Shown piece after piece: positions 8,588 to 16,401 of a stretch of 39,697 nt of DNA. Position 1 is the stretch's first letter. Every line of letters starts with the position of its first letter. The position numbers and the translations under genes were made by a program. The notes under the pieces were generated by a model. The model was given only the letters and a program-made list of their open reading frames with translations. It ran no database searches and was not told the DNA's origin. The stretch is from Deltaproteobacteria bacterium (lineage in GTDB: Bacteria; Desulfobacterota; DSM-4660; Desulfatiglandales; HGW-15): contig JAFDAM010000012.1 of the NCBI GenBank assembly GCA_019313825.1, positions 1 through 39,697 on the forward strand. Reading direction: 5' to 3'.

Positions 8588-9754
8588 TTATGGTCTATTC
8601 TTAAACTCAAATTTCAACTGGGTCGGCTCGATCCTCACCACCTGGACCCGATCATTCGGAAGGAGTATCTGATCCCTCGTTATGGCAAAGATCTTTCTGC
8701 CCAAACGCGCCAGGGAGAGATCCAGCTCTACATGTACATTCCTCTCGCTCAAGGTACTCGCATCCTTTCGAAGTCCTCTAACAGTGATCTGCACTTCAGG
8801 ATTATGCGGCTTCAGGATCTCCATATGGTCCGGGATGTTTTTCATCTCCAACGGGACACGAAAATTCACCTGAAAATCCTGCTGGCCCGCCAGCAAGAGC
8901 CACAGGAGAATGACCAGGCCCAGGCTTCCCGCCTTTATCTGCCATTTATTGGTTAAGAGAGAACCGGCTCTCTTCATCAAGGTCGTTTTCGGGGGACTTA
9001 GAGGAGTTATCGCGTCAAGTACAAGTTGAAAAAGTTTTTTAAGACTGTCCACCAGGATGATTTGTCCCTCTCGTGCAATGGATATCTTTCCACTTTCCTC
9101 GGAGACAGCTATCACCCACGCATCACAGTGCTCGGTCAGACCGATGGCAGCCCTATGTCTTGTGCCCCATTCCTTTGGAAGCCTTTCAGCGGAACTCAAT
9201 GGCAGAAAGCAGGATACCAGGATAACCTGCCCTCCCTTGATGACCATTGCACCGTCATGCAGGGGAGATCCCTTCTGGAATATACTCATCAATAGTTCTG
9301 GACCCGGCTCTCCGTTCAGAGGATGTCCGCCCGTGATCCATTCCTCCACGAGATCGGTTCGTTCTAGGATGATAAGGGCGCCTACCCTACGATCGGCCAA
9401 CGCATATATACCTCTTGCAAAGGCCGGTATCCATTTACCCGGGTCAGGGAGCTTGCGAAAACCGATAACTTTAAGGGGATTGACCCGTTCCAGTACCTGG
9501 CGTATCTCAGACTGAAAGAGGATAATAAGCAGGATAATAAGCACCTGCCAGAAGATCTGGAAAACCCAGGTGGTCATGAACAGTCCCCAGGTGCGGGCAA
9601 CCGTAAAGACAATCCCCAACACCAGCAGCCCCACCAGGGCCTTGAACGCCTTGGTCCCCCGGAACCAGAGGTACAGGTAATACGCCACTACGGTAAGAAA
9701 CAGGATATCCAGTACATCCCGGAATCCTAAGTTGGCTATTATAAATGGATTCAT
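8588..9754 (-). CDS. Diadenylate cyclase (CdaA type) fused to a YbbR/CdaR domain
   Basis: Membrane enzyme making cyclic di-AMP from two ATP. Three N-terminal transmembrane segments (about 13-30, 37-55, 61-80) precede a DisA_N catalytic domain (about 100-245) with the hallmark DGA (167-169) in PLHDGAMVI and RHR (199-201) in GTRHRAAIG. A fourth hydrophobic segment (about 275-290) begins a CdaR-like region; the remaining ~95 residues (VPLEMKNIPDHMEI..., VTVRGLRKD-like) fit one YbbR domain. In Firmicutes cdaA and its regulator cdaR are separate neighbouring genes; here they form one 388-aa chain. No glmM neighbour is seen in the window. The ATG start has GAGAGAGGGC just upstream. Strong catalytic-domain call; the fused YbbR part rests on pattern and length. 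Confidence 0.9.
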   Translation of the reverse strand: MNPFIIANLGFRDVLDILFLTVVAYYLYLWFRGTKAFKALVGLLVLGIVFTVARTWGLFMTTWVFQIFWQVLIILLIILFQSEIRQVLERVNPLKVIGFRKLPDPGKWIPAFARGIYALADRRVGALIILERTDLVEEWITGGHPLNGEPGPELLMSIFQKGSPLHDGAMVIKGGQVILVSCFLPLSSAERLPKEWGTRHRAAIGLTEHCDAWVIAVSEESGKISIAREGQIILVDSLKKLFQLVLDAITPLSPPKTTLMKRAGSLLTNKWQIKAGSLGLVILLWLLLAGQQDFQVNFRVPLEMKNIPDHMEILKPHNPEVQITVRGLRKDASTLSERNVHVELDLSLARLGRKIFAITRDQILLPNDRVQVVRIEPTQLKFEFKNRP

Positions 9755-9876
9755 GCCCTCTCTCTCATCATATCATGATATGTGTGAGATAAAGACATCC
9801 CACATGCTTCTGTCAAGGAAAAAGTGAAGAGATTATAAAATAGAAGGGTTTTTATTACAAGTGAGAGGACCTTGGA

Positions 9877-10083
9877 TCATTGAAATAAATTCCGGCCGTT
9901 TATCATCACAGATCGCTCTGAAGTCCGTTCCTGATTATTCCGGAAGGTCATTTCTTTAGATTTTATCTTTTTTTCATCAGCCAAAAAAATTTTATTTTCT
10001 GAATTGTTAAGTAGAGGGATACCTGTCAACCAGCCAAAAAAGCCTACTAGGCATCTGTCCCAAAGCGTTATCTTTTCATTCAT
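9877..10083 (-). CDS. Small hypothetical protein
   Basis: A 68-residue frame with GGAGG 12 nt and AAGGA about 4 nt before the ATG. The N-terminal third is moderately hydrophobic (LVGFFGWLTGIPLL) and the rest is polar and basic. No family is recognised. It lies upstream of the diadenylate cyclase gene on the same strand, 122 bp away. It may be real or a chance frame. Confidence 0.35.
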   Translation of the reverse strand: MNEKITLWDRCLVGFFGWLTGIPLLNNSENKIFLADEKKIKSKEMTFRNNQERTSERSVMINGRNLFQ

Positions 10084-10555
10084 CCTTGCAACCTCCTTTT
10101 AATACATCCGCTATCCGGAAAAAGAATAGCAGCAGGAATCATGCCAGGAGATTCCAGGCGCCGATTTTGCAATTTTATCAGGCAGTTGGAGTTTTTATAA
10201 CCATGTATCTACATCTGTAATCTTTGGAGGCAACAGGTATGCGGATAGTTAAAACGTTACATTTTTGACAATTTTAGTGGGCCACGGTGTCAAAATTACA
10301 GTGACGAGGCTCAATTTAGATAGCCAAAGTAAGGCCGTTGGGGGCTTTTATAGAAAATCAAGCAGATAGAGAAGTGCTGATTTATTTATATATAATTTAT
10401 CACTAATTAATAAATTTAATTGACAAATATAATTATATATGTATAACAATACACAGTTTAATATGCATATATTGTGATATAAAACAATTTAAAGACAAAT
10501 CGGGTTTATGGCATGCATTGTGTATATCAGACCTTCAAATGGAGAGGGAAACAGC
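10084..10555. other. AT-rich intergenic region with an inverted repeat
   Basis: No gene is seen between the small ORF at 9877-10083 and the one at 10556-10750. TTTTTGACA (10262-10270) and TGTCAAAA (10288-10295) form an inverted repeat around a 17-bp spacer, operator-like in size. Positions 10380-10500 are very AT-rich and hold the candidate promoter listed separately. Confidence 0.4.
10420..10447 (+). promoter_or_regulatory. Candidate sigma-70-type promoter
   Basis: TTGACA at 10420-10425 and TATAAC at 10442-10447 with a 16-bp spacer, in a very AT-rich stretch about 110 bp upstream of the small Cys-containing ORF at 10556. Match to consensus only. Confidence 0.4.
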
Positions 10556-10750
10556 ATGGCAAAAATTTACAATATAGAAAATACATGGGATATAATTTTA
10601 ACAGTTAGTTCCAATGACTGTCCCCAAAGATATAGAAAGTGGAATCCACCTGAAAAGCATTGGTTTTGCAAGAAAACATACAGAATATGCTCCATAGATA
10701 ATTGTGATTATCAAACAGAGGAAAAAAAAGGAATTCAAAGCACCCAATAA
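10556..10750 (+). CDS. Small Cys-containing hypothetical protein
   Basis: Predicted 64-residue protein. The ATG at 10556 is chosen over the ATG at 10508 because GGAGAGGG (10541-10548) lies 7 nt before it. It contains four Cys (DCPQRY, WFCKK, RICSIDNC) within about 30 residues plus several aromatic and basic residues, which suggests metal binding or disulfides. There is no signal peptide and no recognised family. It stands alone between two divergently unrelated genes, behind its own candidate promoter. Confidence 0.5.
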   Translation: MAKIYNIENTWDIILTVSSNDCPQRYRKWNPPEKHWFCKKTYRICSIDNCDYQTEEKKGIQSTQ

Positions 10751-10781
10751 CACCCCTTATACAGAAATCCTGATATCAATA

Positions 10782-12071
10782 TTATCCTATATATAGCGCT
10801 GCAGACCGGCCCGCGACCCAACCGGTTGAAAAAGAGGCCTGAAGATTATAGCCACCGGTGTCACCATCCACGTCCAGAACCTCGCCGGCAAAAAAGAGGC
10901 CCTTTACCAGGCGCGAAGCCATTGTTCTCGGGTCAACTTCCCTCGTATCTACACCGCCTGCGGTTATAATAGCTTCAGTAAAAGGGCGGTACCCGCTTAC
11001 ATACATTTGAAAATTCTTCAACCACATCCGTAGCTGTCTGCGCTCCTGAGCAGTGATCTGGCTTCCTTTCCTGTCCGGGGGAATGCCGGTCATCTCAATA
11101 CAGATCGGGATAAGTTTCCGGGGAAGCAACCCTATTAACAACATACGAAACTGCCGCTTGCCATGTTTATCCAGGTCACGCAGAAGACGCATATCGAGCT
11201 TATGCTCATCAAGGGCCGGCTTAAGATCAACGGAAAGGATCACCTTCCTGCCCAGACGCAGCGCATCCACGACCTGCCTGCTCAGGGAAAGGATGATCGG
11301 TCCTGAAAGGCCGAAGTGAGTAAAAATCATCTCTCCAAACGCTTCGGCCTTCTTTTTCCCGTTTATCCGCATACGGACGTTCACACCACGCAGGTGGAGG
11401 TTTCTCAACCTGGGTGCAATGTCGCCTGCCGTTTCCAGTGGAACCAGCGCCGGCCTGATCGGCACGATGGTATGGCCCGCCGACTCAGACAGCCTATACC
11501 CGTCGCCGGTTGAACCTGTGTCAGGGTAAGACGCTCCGCCGGTAGCGATAATCACGGCATCAGCATTATATACTCTCTGCTCTACAGATGATCGCCCTTT
11601 CCGAGAAGAACCGCGCAAGACCCGTACACCGACCACTCGTCCTTCTTCTACCAGTAATTCCTCCACCTGGCGCCTGGTCCGCAGGGTCACTCCGCATTCG
11701 CGATTCCATTGCACCAGCGCGTCCACCACTTCCAGGGCCTTATCGCTGGCCGTGAATATCCGCCCTCCCCGTTCGGTTACGGTACGAACCCCCAGTTCTT
11801 CAAAAAATGCCACGAGATCCGGTGTGAAGAATCGGGAAAGGGCCTGGCGAAGGAAACGACCATTTGGTCCGAAGTGCGCGATAAACTCCGGCAAAGCCGC
11901 AATGTTGGTCAGATTGCAGCGTCCCTTGCCGGTGATACGCAGTTTACGCCCGGGGCGATTCATTTTTTCAAGAAGCAGCGTCTCAGCACCCAGATCCGCG
12001 GCCTGCCCTGCTGCCATCAAACCCGCTGCGCCACCTCCTACTACTATCACCTTTTTCTTTTTCATCGGCAT
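10782..12071 (-). CDS. FAD-dependent oxidoreductase, BaiN/HI0933 (YhiN) family
   Basis: Flavoprotein of 429 aa. The N-terminal dinucleotide-binding motif VIVVGGGAAGLMAA is followed by an acidic end of strand 2 (LLLEK) and the family signature GRKLRITGKGRCNLTN. Later blocks ATGGASYPDTGSTGDGY, THFGLSGPIIL, AGGVDTREVD and LFFAGEVLDVDGDTGGYNLQ are all characteristic of the family. Members are mostly of unknown physiological role; BaiN itself has been linked to bile-acid-type reductions, which is not implied here. The start could be the ATG at 12071 or the one two codons later; neither has a strong ribosome-binding site. It begins 29 nt after the arfB stop codon and is probably co-transcribed with it. 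Confidence 0.9.
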   Translation of the reverse strand: MPMKKKKVIVVGGGAAGLMAAGQAADLGAETLLLEKMNRPGRKLRITGKGRCNLTNIAALPEFIAHFGPNGRFLRQALSRFFTPDLVAFFEELGVRTVTERGGRIFTASDKALEVVDALVQWNRECGVTLRTRRQVEELLVEEGRVVGVRVLRGSSRKGRSSVEQRVYNADAVIIATGGASYPDTGSTGDGYRLSESAGHTIVPIRPALVPLETAGDIAPRLRNLHLRGVNVRMRINGKKKAEAFGEMIFTHFGLSGPIILSLSRQVVDALRLGRKVILSVDLKPALDEHKLDMRLLRDLDKHGKRQFRMLLIGLLPRKLIPICIEMTGIPPDRKGSQITAQERRQLRMWLKNFQMYVSGYRPFTEAIITAGGVDTREVDPRTMASRLVKGLFFAGEVLDVDGDTGGYNLQASFSTGWVAGRSAALYIG

Positions 12072-12100
12072 ATGTGTTGAAATAATATCAGATGGCAGGA

Positions 12101-12526
12101 CTAATCGTCGTGACGCGAAACTGGTCGACGCATGCGTTTGATCTCGCTTTTACGACGTTTTATATCTAATCGCCGTTTCTTTGACGCAACCGTAGGCCCT
12201 GTCTTGCGGCGGGGTTTAGGCAATTCCGCGGCCCTGCGGATCAAACCTACCATCCGATCGACAGCGTCCTGACGATTTTTTTCTTGCGTACGGAATCGCC
12301 TGGCATCAATAACCAGTATACCATCCCTCGTAACCCGCCTGCCTCCCAAACGAATTACGCGTTCCCGAATGTCATCGGGAAGAGAAGGAGAGTTTCGCAC
12401 ATCAAAGCGAAGCTGCACTGCCGTGGCGACCTTGTTGACATTCTGCCCTCCCGGTCCGGAGGCACGGATAAAATCCTGGTGTATCTCGCTTTCGTCAATT
12501 GCAATGTTACGTGTGACTTGAATCAT
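12101..12526 (-). CDS. arfB: Alternative ribosome-rescue peptidyl-tRNA hydrolase ArfB (YaeJ)
   Basis: Small class-I release-factor-like protein that hydrolyses peptidyl-tRNA on ribosomes stalled without a stop codon. The GGQ catalytic loop is in [21 protein letters not shown] near the N-terminus. The C-terminal third is a long basic tail (RRKTGPTVASKKRR...KRRKSEIKRMRR) typical of ArfB, which inserts into the empty mRNA channel. It has no codon-recognition domain. The ATG at 12526 gives 141 aa, the usual ArfB length, and begins at MIQVTRNI. A longer frame to 12574 exists, but its first 16 residues are not family-like. Confidence 0.9.
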   Translation of the reverse strand: MIQVTRNIAIDESEIHQDFIRASGPGGQNVNKVATAVQLRFDVRNSPSLPDDIRERVIRLGGRRVTRDGILVIDARRFRTQEKNRQDAVDRMVGLIRRAAELPKPRRKTGPTVASKKRRLDIKRRKSEIKRMRRPVSRHDD

Positions 12527-12611
12527 CTCTCTGTAAACTGCTCTTCCTTGTACCCTTATATCTTTACTGCCCAATCAGGTGTAATGTTCTTTGGCTCTTG
12601 TTAAATATCGA

Positions 12612-13214
12612 TTATCTTTGGTTAAATGCATCGATGAGCTTTGTAGAACCTGCGCCACAACTAATGATCGATCTCATAGCATCTTCTACGGGCACATCTA
12701 TGGGGTGAACATACTCTCCCTTGAGATGATAGATATTACCGGAGGTCGGATTGGGGCCCGTCGGGACAAAGATGCTATAACTCCCATCCTCGTGTCTGTC
12801 GGTTATGAACGCGGATACTAGAGTCTCATTCCCGAAGATCTGTGCCAAGGCTACCGATGAAAAAGGAGACTCCTTTTTACCGAGAACCTGTACGATAGTC
12901 TCTTTTATCAACGAATACCCGGGCGCTACCTTCAGGATTCGATTTTCAATGGTCTTATATATCCACCCTCCCAATCTTGTAGTTACAAAGATCCCAACGA
13001 GGAAACAGACGCCAACAATGATGATTATTGCCATCAAATCCGCCGTAATCTCCGGGAGCTGAGAACTTTTGATAACCAGGTCTGTCAAAGGCTGAATGAG
13101 ATCCGTGACAAAGGTATAGATCCATTTAATTAAAAAAGTCAGGATAGCCACCGGTAAAATGACGACCGTGCCACCGAGTATTGATGTCTTTAAAAAGGCG
13201 TTTAATCTTTTCAT
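12612..13214 (-). CDS. DUF502 family membrane protein
   Basis: Integral membrane protein of 200 aa with two hydrophobic segments: about 12-36 (LGGTVVILPVAILTFLIKWIY) and about 60-80 (DLMAIIIIVGVCFLVGIFVTT). A conserved soluble tail follows with PGYSLIKETIVQVLG, FVPTGPNPTSGNIYHL and VEDAMRSIISCGAG. This arrangement, including the PTGPNPTSG block, is that of DUF502. Function is unknown. The ATG at 13214 has AGGAG 7 nt upstream. The gene is first in a likely minus-strand unit with arfB and the BaiN-type flavoprotein; 85 bp separate it from arfB. Confidence 0.85.
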   Translation of the reverse strand: MKRLNAFLKTSILGGTVVILPVAILTFLIKWIYTFVTDLIQPLTDLVIKSSQLPEITADLMAIIIIVGVCFLVGIFVTTRLGGWIYKTIENRILKVAPGYSLIKETIVQVLGKKESPFSSVALAQIFGNETLVSAFITDRHEDGSYSIFVPTGPNPTSGNIYHLKGEYVHPIDVPVEDAMRSIISCGAGSTKLIDAFNQR

Positions 13215-13487
13215 TTTAGCGCTCCTGTTCTTTATCTGTTTGAGATTCTACAGCATAACGCAGCAATATTACTTTGATATTGATTCGCATGCAAGAATAA
13301 TGTATGCTCGCCTTTCCTATACGGGCCTAAGCAGATGAATCCGGTTAGAGTTGTCATGATTCTTGCGTTAAATCAGTAATGCCCGAGGATTTTGTAAGTT
13401 ACTATTTTTAGCAAAGAAATAGCCTGTGGATCTTAAAAATTCATGGGTTCAATAAAATAGAAATGCTCTGAGCCTTAAGGAAATAAG

Positions 13488-14636
13488 ATGAATCAGAAGC
13501 AACCTCCATATTTACTGGTGGAAAACCGATCCGATCTTTCACGGATAACAGACGAACTTAAAATAGAGCCGGTCATCGGTGTGGATCTTGAGGCAGATTC
13601 CATGTTCCATTATCAAGAGAAGGTCTGTCTTTTGCAGATCTCCACTCGCTCTCGGAACATCCTGGTCGATCCCCTATCGCTCGAAGATCTTTTACCCCTG
13701 TCACCGGTTTTTGCGGATCCAAATATTCGGAAAGTGTTCCACGGAGCCGACTATGACATCCGTTCCCTGTACAGGGATTTCGGTATTGAAGTACACTCAC
13801 TCTTTGACACACAGATTGCAGCCAGGTTTCTGGGTATCAGAGAGACAGGGCTTGCAAGCCTCCTGGAAAAAAGGTTCCAGGTGCATACCGAGAAAAAATA
13901 TCAGAAAAGGGACTGGTCCGAGAGGCCTCTGCCGGCTGCCATGCTCGCATATGCGGTCCGGGATACCTGCCACTTACTCTCCCTGAGCCTGGCCCTAGAG
14001 CGGGAATTGCGGGAAAAAGAACGGCTCTTCTGTGTGGAGGAAGAGTGCGAGTTGTTGAGCAGGGTAAGGCCGACTGAGCCCAATCACAATCCGCTCTTTT
14101 GGAGATTCAAGGGGGCTCGTAGGCTAACGCCTAGAAGTCTGGCAATACTGGAAACGATCTTGCAATTCAGGGAGAAGAAGGCCGTCCGCCGGGACCACCC
14201 TCCATTCAAGATCCTGGGAAATAGACCTATAATGGAGATCGCGGAACGGAAGCCGAAGAACATAATAGACTTTGAGGGCATAAAGGGATTAAGTCCACGG
14301 CTGATTAAGACCCTGGGCCGTCCCCTTCTGAAAGAAATAGATAATGTGATGAATCTACCTGAAGATGAACTCCCTAAATTCCCCCCTAGAAAGGCAGGTC
14401 AATCTGTCGATCCCAAAGTCACGGAGAGGATCAAGGCCCTCAAGAAATGGAGGGAACAACGAGCAGGCAGGATGCGCGGTGATCCGTCCATCGTATGTAC
14501 TAATGACCAGATCCTGTCTCTGGCCCTTGCGCATCCCAAGACCCCTGGATACATGGAAAAGATTGTCGGGATAAGGAGATGGCAGGTGAAGCTCTTTGGC
14601 GACGAAATTTGCGCCCTTCTTAAAAGAATCGGCTGA
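13488..14636 (+). CDS. rnd: Ribonuclease D
   Basis: 3'-5' exoribonuclease acting in tRNA 3'-end maturation and RNA turnover. The DEDDy exonuclease domain (about 8-200) shows Asp33 and Glu35 in VDLEAD, Asp90 in FHGADYDIRSL, and Tyr155 and Asp159 in YAVRDTCHLL. HRDC-like helical regions follow (about 210-290 and 305-382). The length of 382 aa is close to E. coli RNase D (~375). The ATG at 13488 is preceded by AAGGAAAT. It is transcribed alone, convergent with trmL, with a family-1 repeat in the gap between them. The upstream neighbour is divergent, so its promoter must lie in 13215-13487. Confidence 0.9.
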   Translation: MNQKQPPYLLVENRSDLSRITDELKIEPVIGVDLEADSMFHYQEKVCLLQISTRSRNILVDPLSLEDLLPLSPVFADPNIRKVFHGADYDIRSLYRDFGIEVHSLFDTQIAARFLGIRETGLASLLEKRFQVHTEKKYQKRDWSERPLPAAMLAYAVRDTCHLLSLSLALERELREKERLFCVEEECELLSRVRPTEPNHNPLFWRFKGARRLTPRSLAILETILQFREKKAVRRDHPPFKILGNRPIMEIAERKPKNIIDFEGIKGLSPRLIKTLGRPLLKEIDNVMNLPEDELPKFPPRKAGQSVDPKVTERIKALKKWREQRAGRMRGDPSIVCTNDQILSLALAHPKTPGYMEKIVGIRRWQVKLFGDEICALLKRIG

Positions 14637-14745
14637 CCCCCGGGATATATCCTGCCTTCCCCATCTTTGTTTTGCCTGGAAAGAAAAATCCACATCCATC
14701 GAAAATTCCCACTTAATTAGGCGGGGGAAGGAGGTAGTATTGTAT

Positions 14746-15014
14746 ACGCCCAAAAGTGGTGTACCTATCAAAAGAGGCAATGGCTGTCTTTTCAAGGCGA
14801 TATCTTTTTTGAAATTCTACCGGCCTCTGCAGTGGTTAAATATTTGGGTTTTATGCCCCTGAGCCCCTTGGAATCTGCAATTGATTTGGCAAAACCCAAA
14901 TATTGACCGCTTCCTCAAAAGGGAGTAGCTATCGCCTTGAAAAGATGGGCATTGCCGGATTAGATCGCACTTTTCAGGCAAAGCCAATTCCCTCTGACAA
15001 CACCCAAAGAACGT
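14746..15014 (+). repeat. Palindromic repeat family 1, copy C
   Basis: The core is about 14772-14962, with outer arms TTTCAAGGCGATATC / CTATCGCCTTGAAAA and inner arms GTGGTTAAATATTTGGG / CCCAAATATTGACCGC. The flanks ACGCCCAAAAGTGG (14746-14759) and CACCCAAAGAACGTG (about 15001-15015) match the boundary hairpins of copies A and D. The plus-strand frame starts with ATG but is broken by an extra T (TTTTTT) and, like copy B, by a later 1-nt loss. It fills the gap between convergent rnd and trmL. Confidence 0.85.
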
Positions 15015-15033
15015 GATTCTCAAGTTGAAAAAA

Positions 15034-15537
15034 TCAGAAGAGACCCAACTGATGTAGGTAATGATAGGTCACGATCCCTACTGTGGTGGAGAGGTTCAGG
15101 CTGCGCACACTGCCCCAGATGGGTATCCTGTAGCAAGGATAACTATCCCGGATACTGATGGGAAGGCCCATGGTCTCCTGTCCGAAAAGCAGGTAATCCC
15201 CATATTTCACTATTGCCTTTGAGTAATTCTGATTGGCATGCTTACTGAAAACAAGGAGTTTTTCCTGTGCTCCTTCCTCTATGCTATCTAAAAACTCATC
15301 AAATCCTTTATAGTGTCGAATATCCACCTCATACCAGTAGTCCAGTCCCGCCCTTTTCAGATGTTTATCATCCACCTGAAAACCGAGCGGATGTATCAGG
15401 TGCAACCTGATCTTTGCGGCACCGCACAGACGGGCAATGTTCCCGGTGTTTGCGGGGATCTCGGGCTGATACAGGACAACATTCAGGGCAGGGTCCTTTA
15501 TAATTTTGTGCGTTAACTTTGTTATGTCTCGTGTCAT
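15034..15537 (-). CDS. trmL: tRNA (cytidine/uridine(34)-2'-O)-methyltransferase TrmL
   Basis: SPOUT-class SAM-dependent methyltransferase that 2'-O-methylates the wobble base of certain tRNA-Leu. Motif 1 is NVVLYQPEIPANTGNIARLC, motif 2 is LLFGQETMGLP, and the knotted C-terminal motif 3 is IPIWGSVRSLNLSTTVGIVTYHYL. The family length is ~155 aa; the ATG at 15537 gives 167 aa with about 15 extra N-terminal residues and no clear ribosome-binding site. It starts 9 nt after the stop of the DUF2889 gene, so translation may be coupled to it. A start nearer the LNVVLYQPE segment cannot be excluded. Confidence 0.9.
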   Translation of the reverse strand: MTRDITKLTHKIIKDPALNVVLYQPEIPANTGNIARLCGAAKIRLHLIHPLGFQVDDKHLKRAGLDYWYEVDIRHYKGFDEFLDSIEEGAQEKLLVFSKHANQNYSKAIVKYGDYLLFGQETMGLPISIRDSYPCYRIPIWGSVRSLNLSTTVGIVTYHYLHQLGLF

Positions 15538-15546
15538 TAGTAATAT

Positions 15547-16116
15547 CTATCCGTCTAAGAGACCTTTGAATTCAGAAATAAGCGGGCCGCCTTCCCGCCA
15601 GAGCTGGCAACTATTGACCAGAAAGGCCAGACTTTCCTTGTCTCCAATCAAACCGGGATCAATGGGCTTTTTGGTCATCTTATTGTTCCAGTATCCATGA
15701 AGAGCTTCCTGGCTCATGACTGTGAACAGATGCGTCAGGTGGGCGCAGCCCTCAATCCCGCCGATCAACCTGTGGACGTTTTCCCCAAAGCCGCTCTTGA
15801 TTTCAAGCCCTATTACCCTCTTAATGCTATCCCGGGTAGAAGGACAGAGGTGGTGGGGCACATGGGGCATCTCTGCCTCTGCATCAATGATAGTCAGGGG
15901 CATCCCGCCTACCAGGATACGAATGGCCATATGGTGAACCGGGCCGGGATCTTTAATCTGCCCGTCAATATCATATACCTTCCGGAACCTTTCATCCTTC
16001 AGCCAGCCCTCCACGACAATGTGATCATCATCGACCGGATAGGTCTTGAGGTCCAATGACCTGCTGTGGATGGGTTTTCCGTTGATCATTTCTTTTATAT
16101 TTAATTGTTCATTCAT
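15547..16116 (-). CDS. DUF2889 domain-containing protein
   Basis: A 189-aa soluble protein matching DUF2889 along its whole length, with the blocks VVEGWLKDERF, MAIRILVGGMPLTIIDAEAEMPHVPHHLCPS and GGIEGCAHLTHLF. Several conserved His and Cys residues could bind metal, but no activity is established to my knowledge. The ATG has AAAGAGATGA immediately upstream. It lies 9 nt before trmL and 44 nt after the Cys-rich small ORF, so these three probably form one minus-strand unit. Confidence 0.8.
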   Translation of the reverse strand: MNEQLNIKEMINGKPIHSRSLDLKTYPVDDDHIVVEGWLKDERFRKVYDIDGQIKDPGPVHHMAIRILVGGMPLTIIDAEAEMPHVPHHLCPSTRDSIKRVIGLEIKSGFGENVHRLIGGIEGCAHLTHLFTVMSQEALHGYWNNKMTKKPIDPGLIGDKESLAFLVNSCQLWREGGPLISEFKGLLDG

Positions 16117-16160
16117 CTCTTTGAACTCCGATTATTATTTCAGTGTTTGATTGTGGTTGA

Positions 16161-16358
16161 TCAAAACGGTCTCAATGCCCCGCAATCAGGGCACTGCCAG
16201 TTAACCCCGCTGCAAGTAAATCCCCACTGATTCTCTTCCATGCATCTATTACAGATCTGAAAACCGCATGGGCAGGACCAGCAGAACGGCTGTCTCTTGT
16301 CGCAGCAGCTGCAATGATATTCCTTTTTCCTGCGATCCCTTTTTTTGACATTCGTCAT
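16161..16358 (-). CDS. Small zinc-ribbon-like protein
   Basis: 65 residues with a basic N-terminus (KKRDRRKK) and nine Cys: YHCSCC, QPFCWSCPCGFQICNRC, FTCSG and CPDCGALRPF. The pairs CxxC (around residues 27-30 and 57-60) and the intervening ICNRC suggest one or two bound zinc ions, as in a rubredoxin- or RING-like ribbon. Codon-level regularity of the Cys pattern makes a real gene likely although no strong ribosome-binding site precedes the ATG at 16358. It is upstream of the DUF2889 gene and downstream of family-1 repeat copy D, whose left hairpin starts 44 nt away. No function is assigned. Confidence 0.65.
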   Translation of the reverse strand: MTNVKKRDRRKKEYHCSCCDKRQPFCWSCPCGFQICNRCMEENQWGFTCSGVNWQCPDCGALRPF

Positions 16359-16401
16359 ATGACAAGTGAATGAAAGTGTTAAGAGTGTTAAAGTAAAGAA
16401 C

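Noticed and set aside
11709-12141. Open frames opposite the BaiN-type and arfB genes
   Set aside because: Antisense shadows of well-supported genes.
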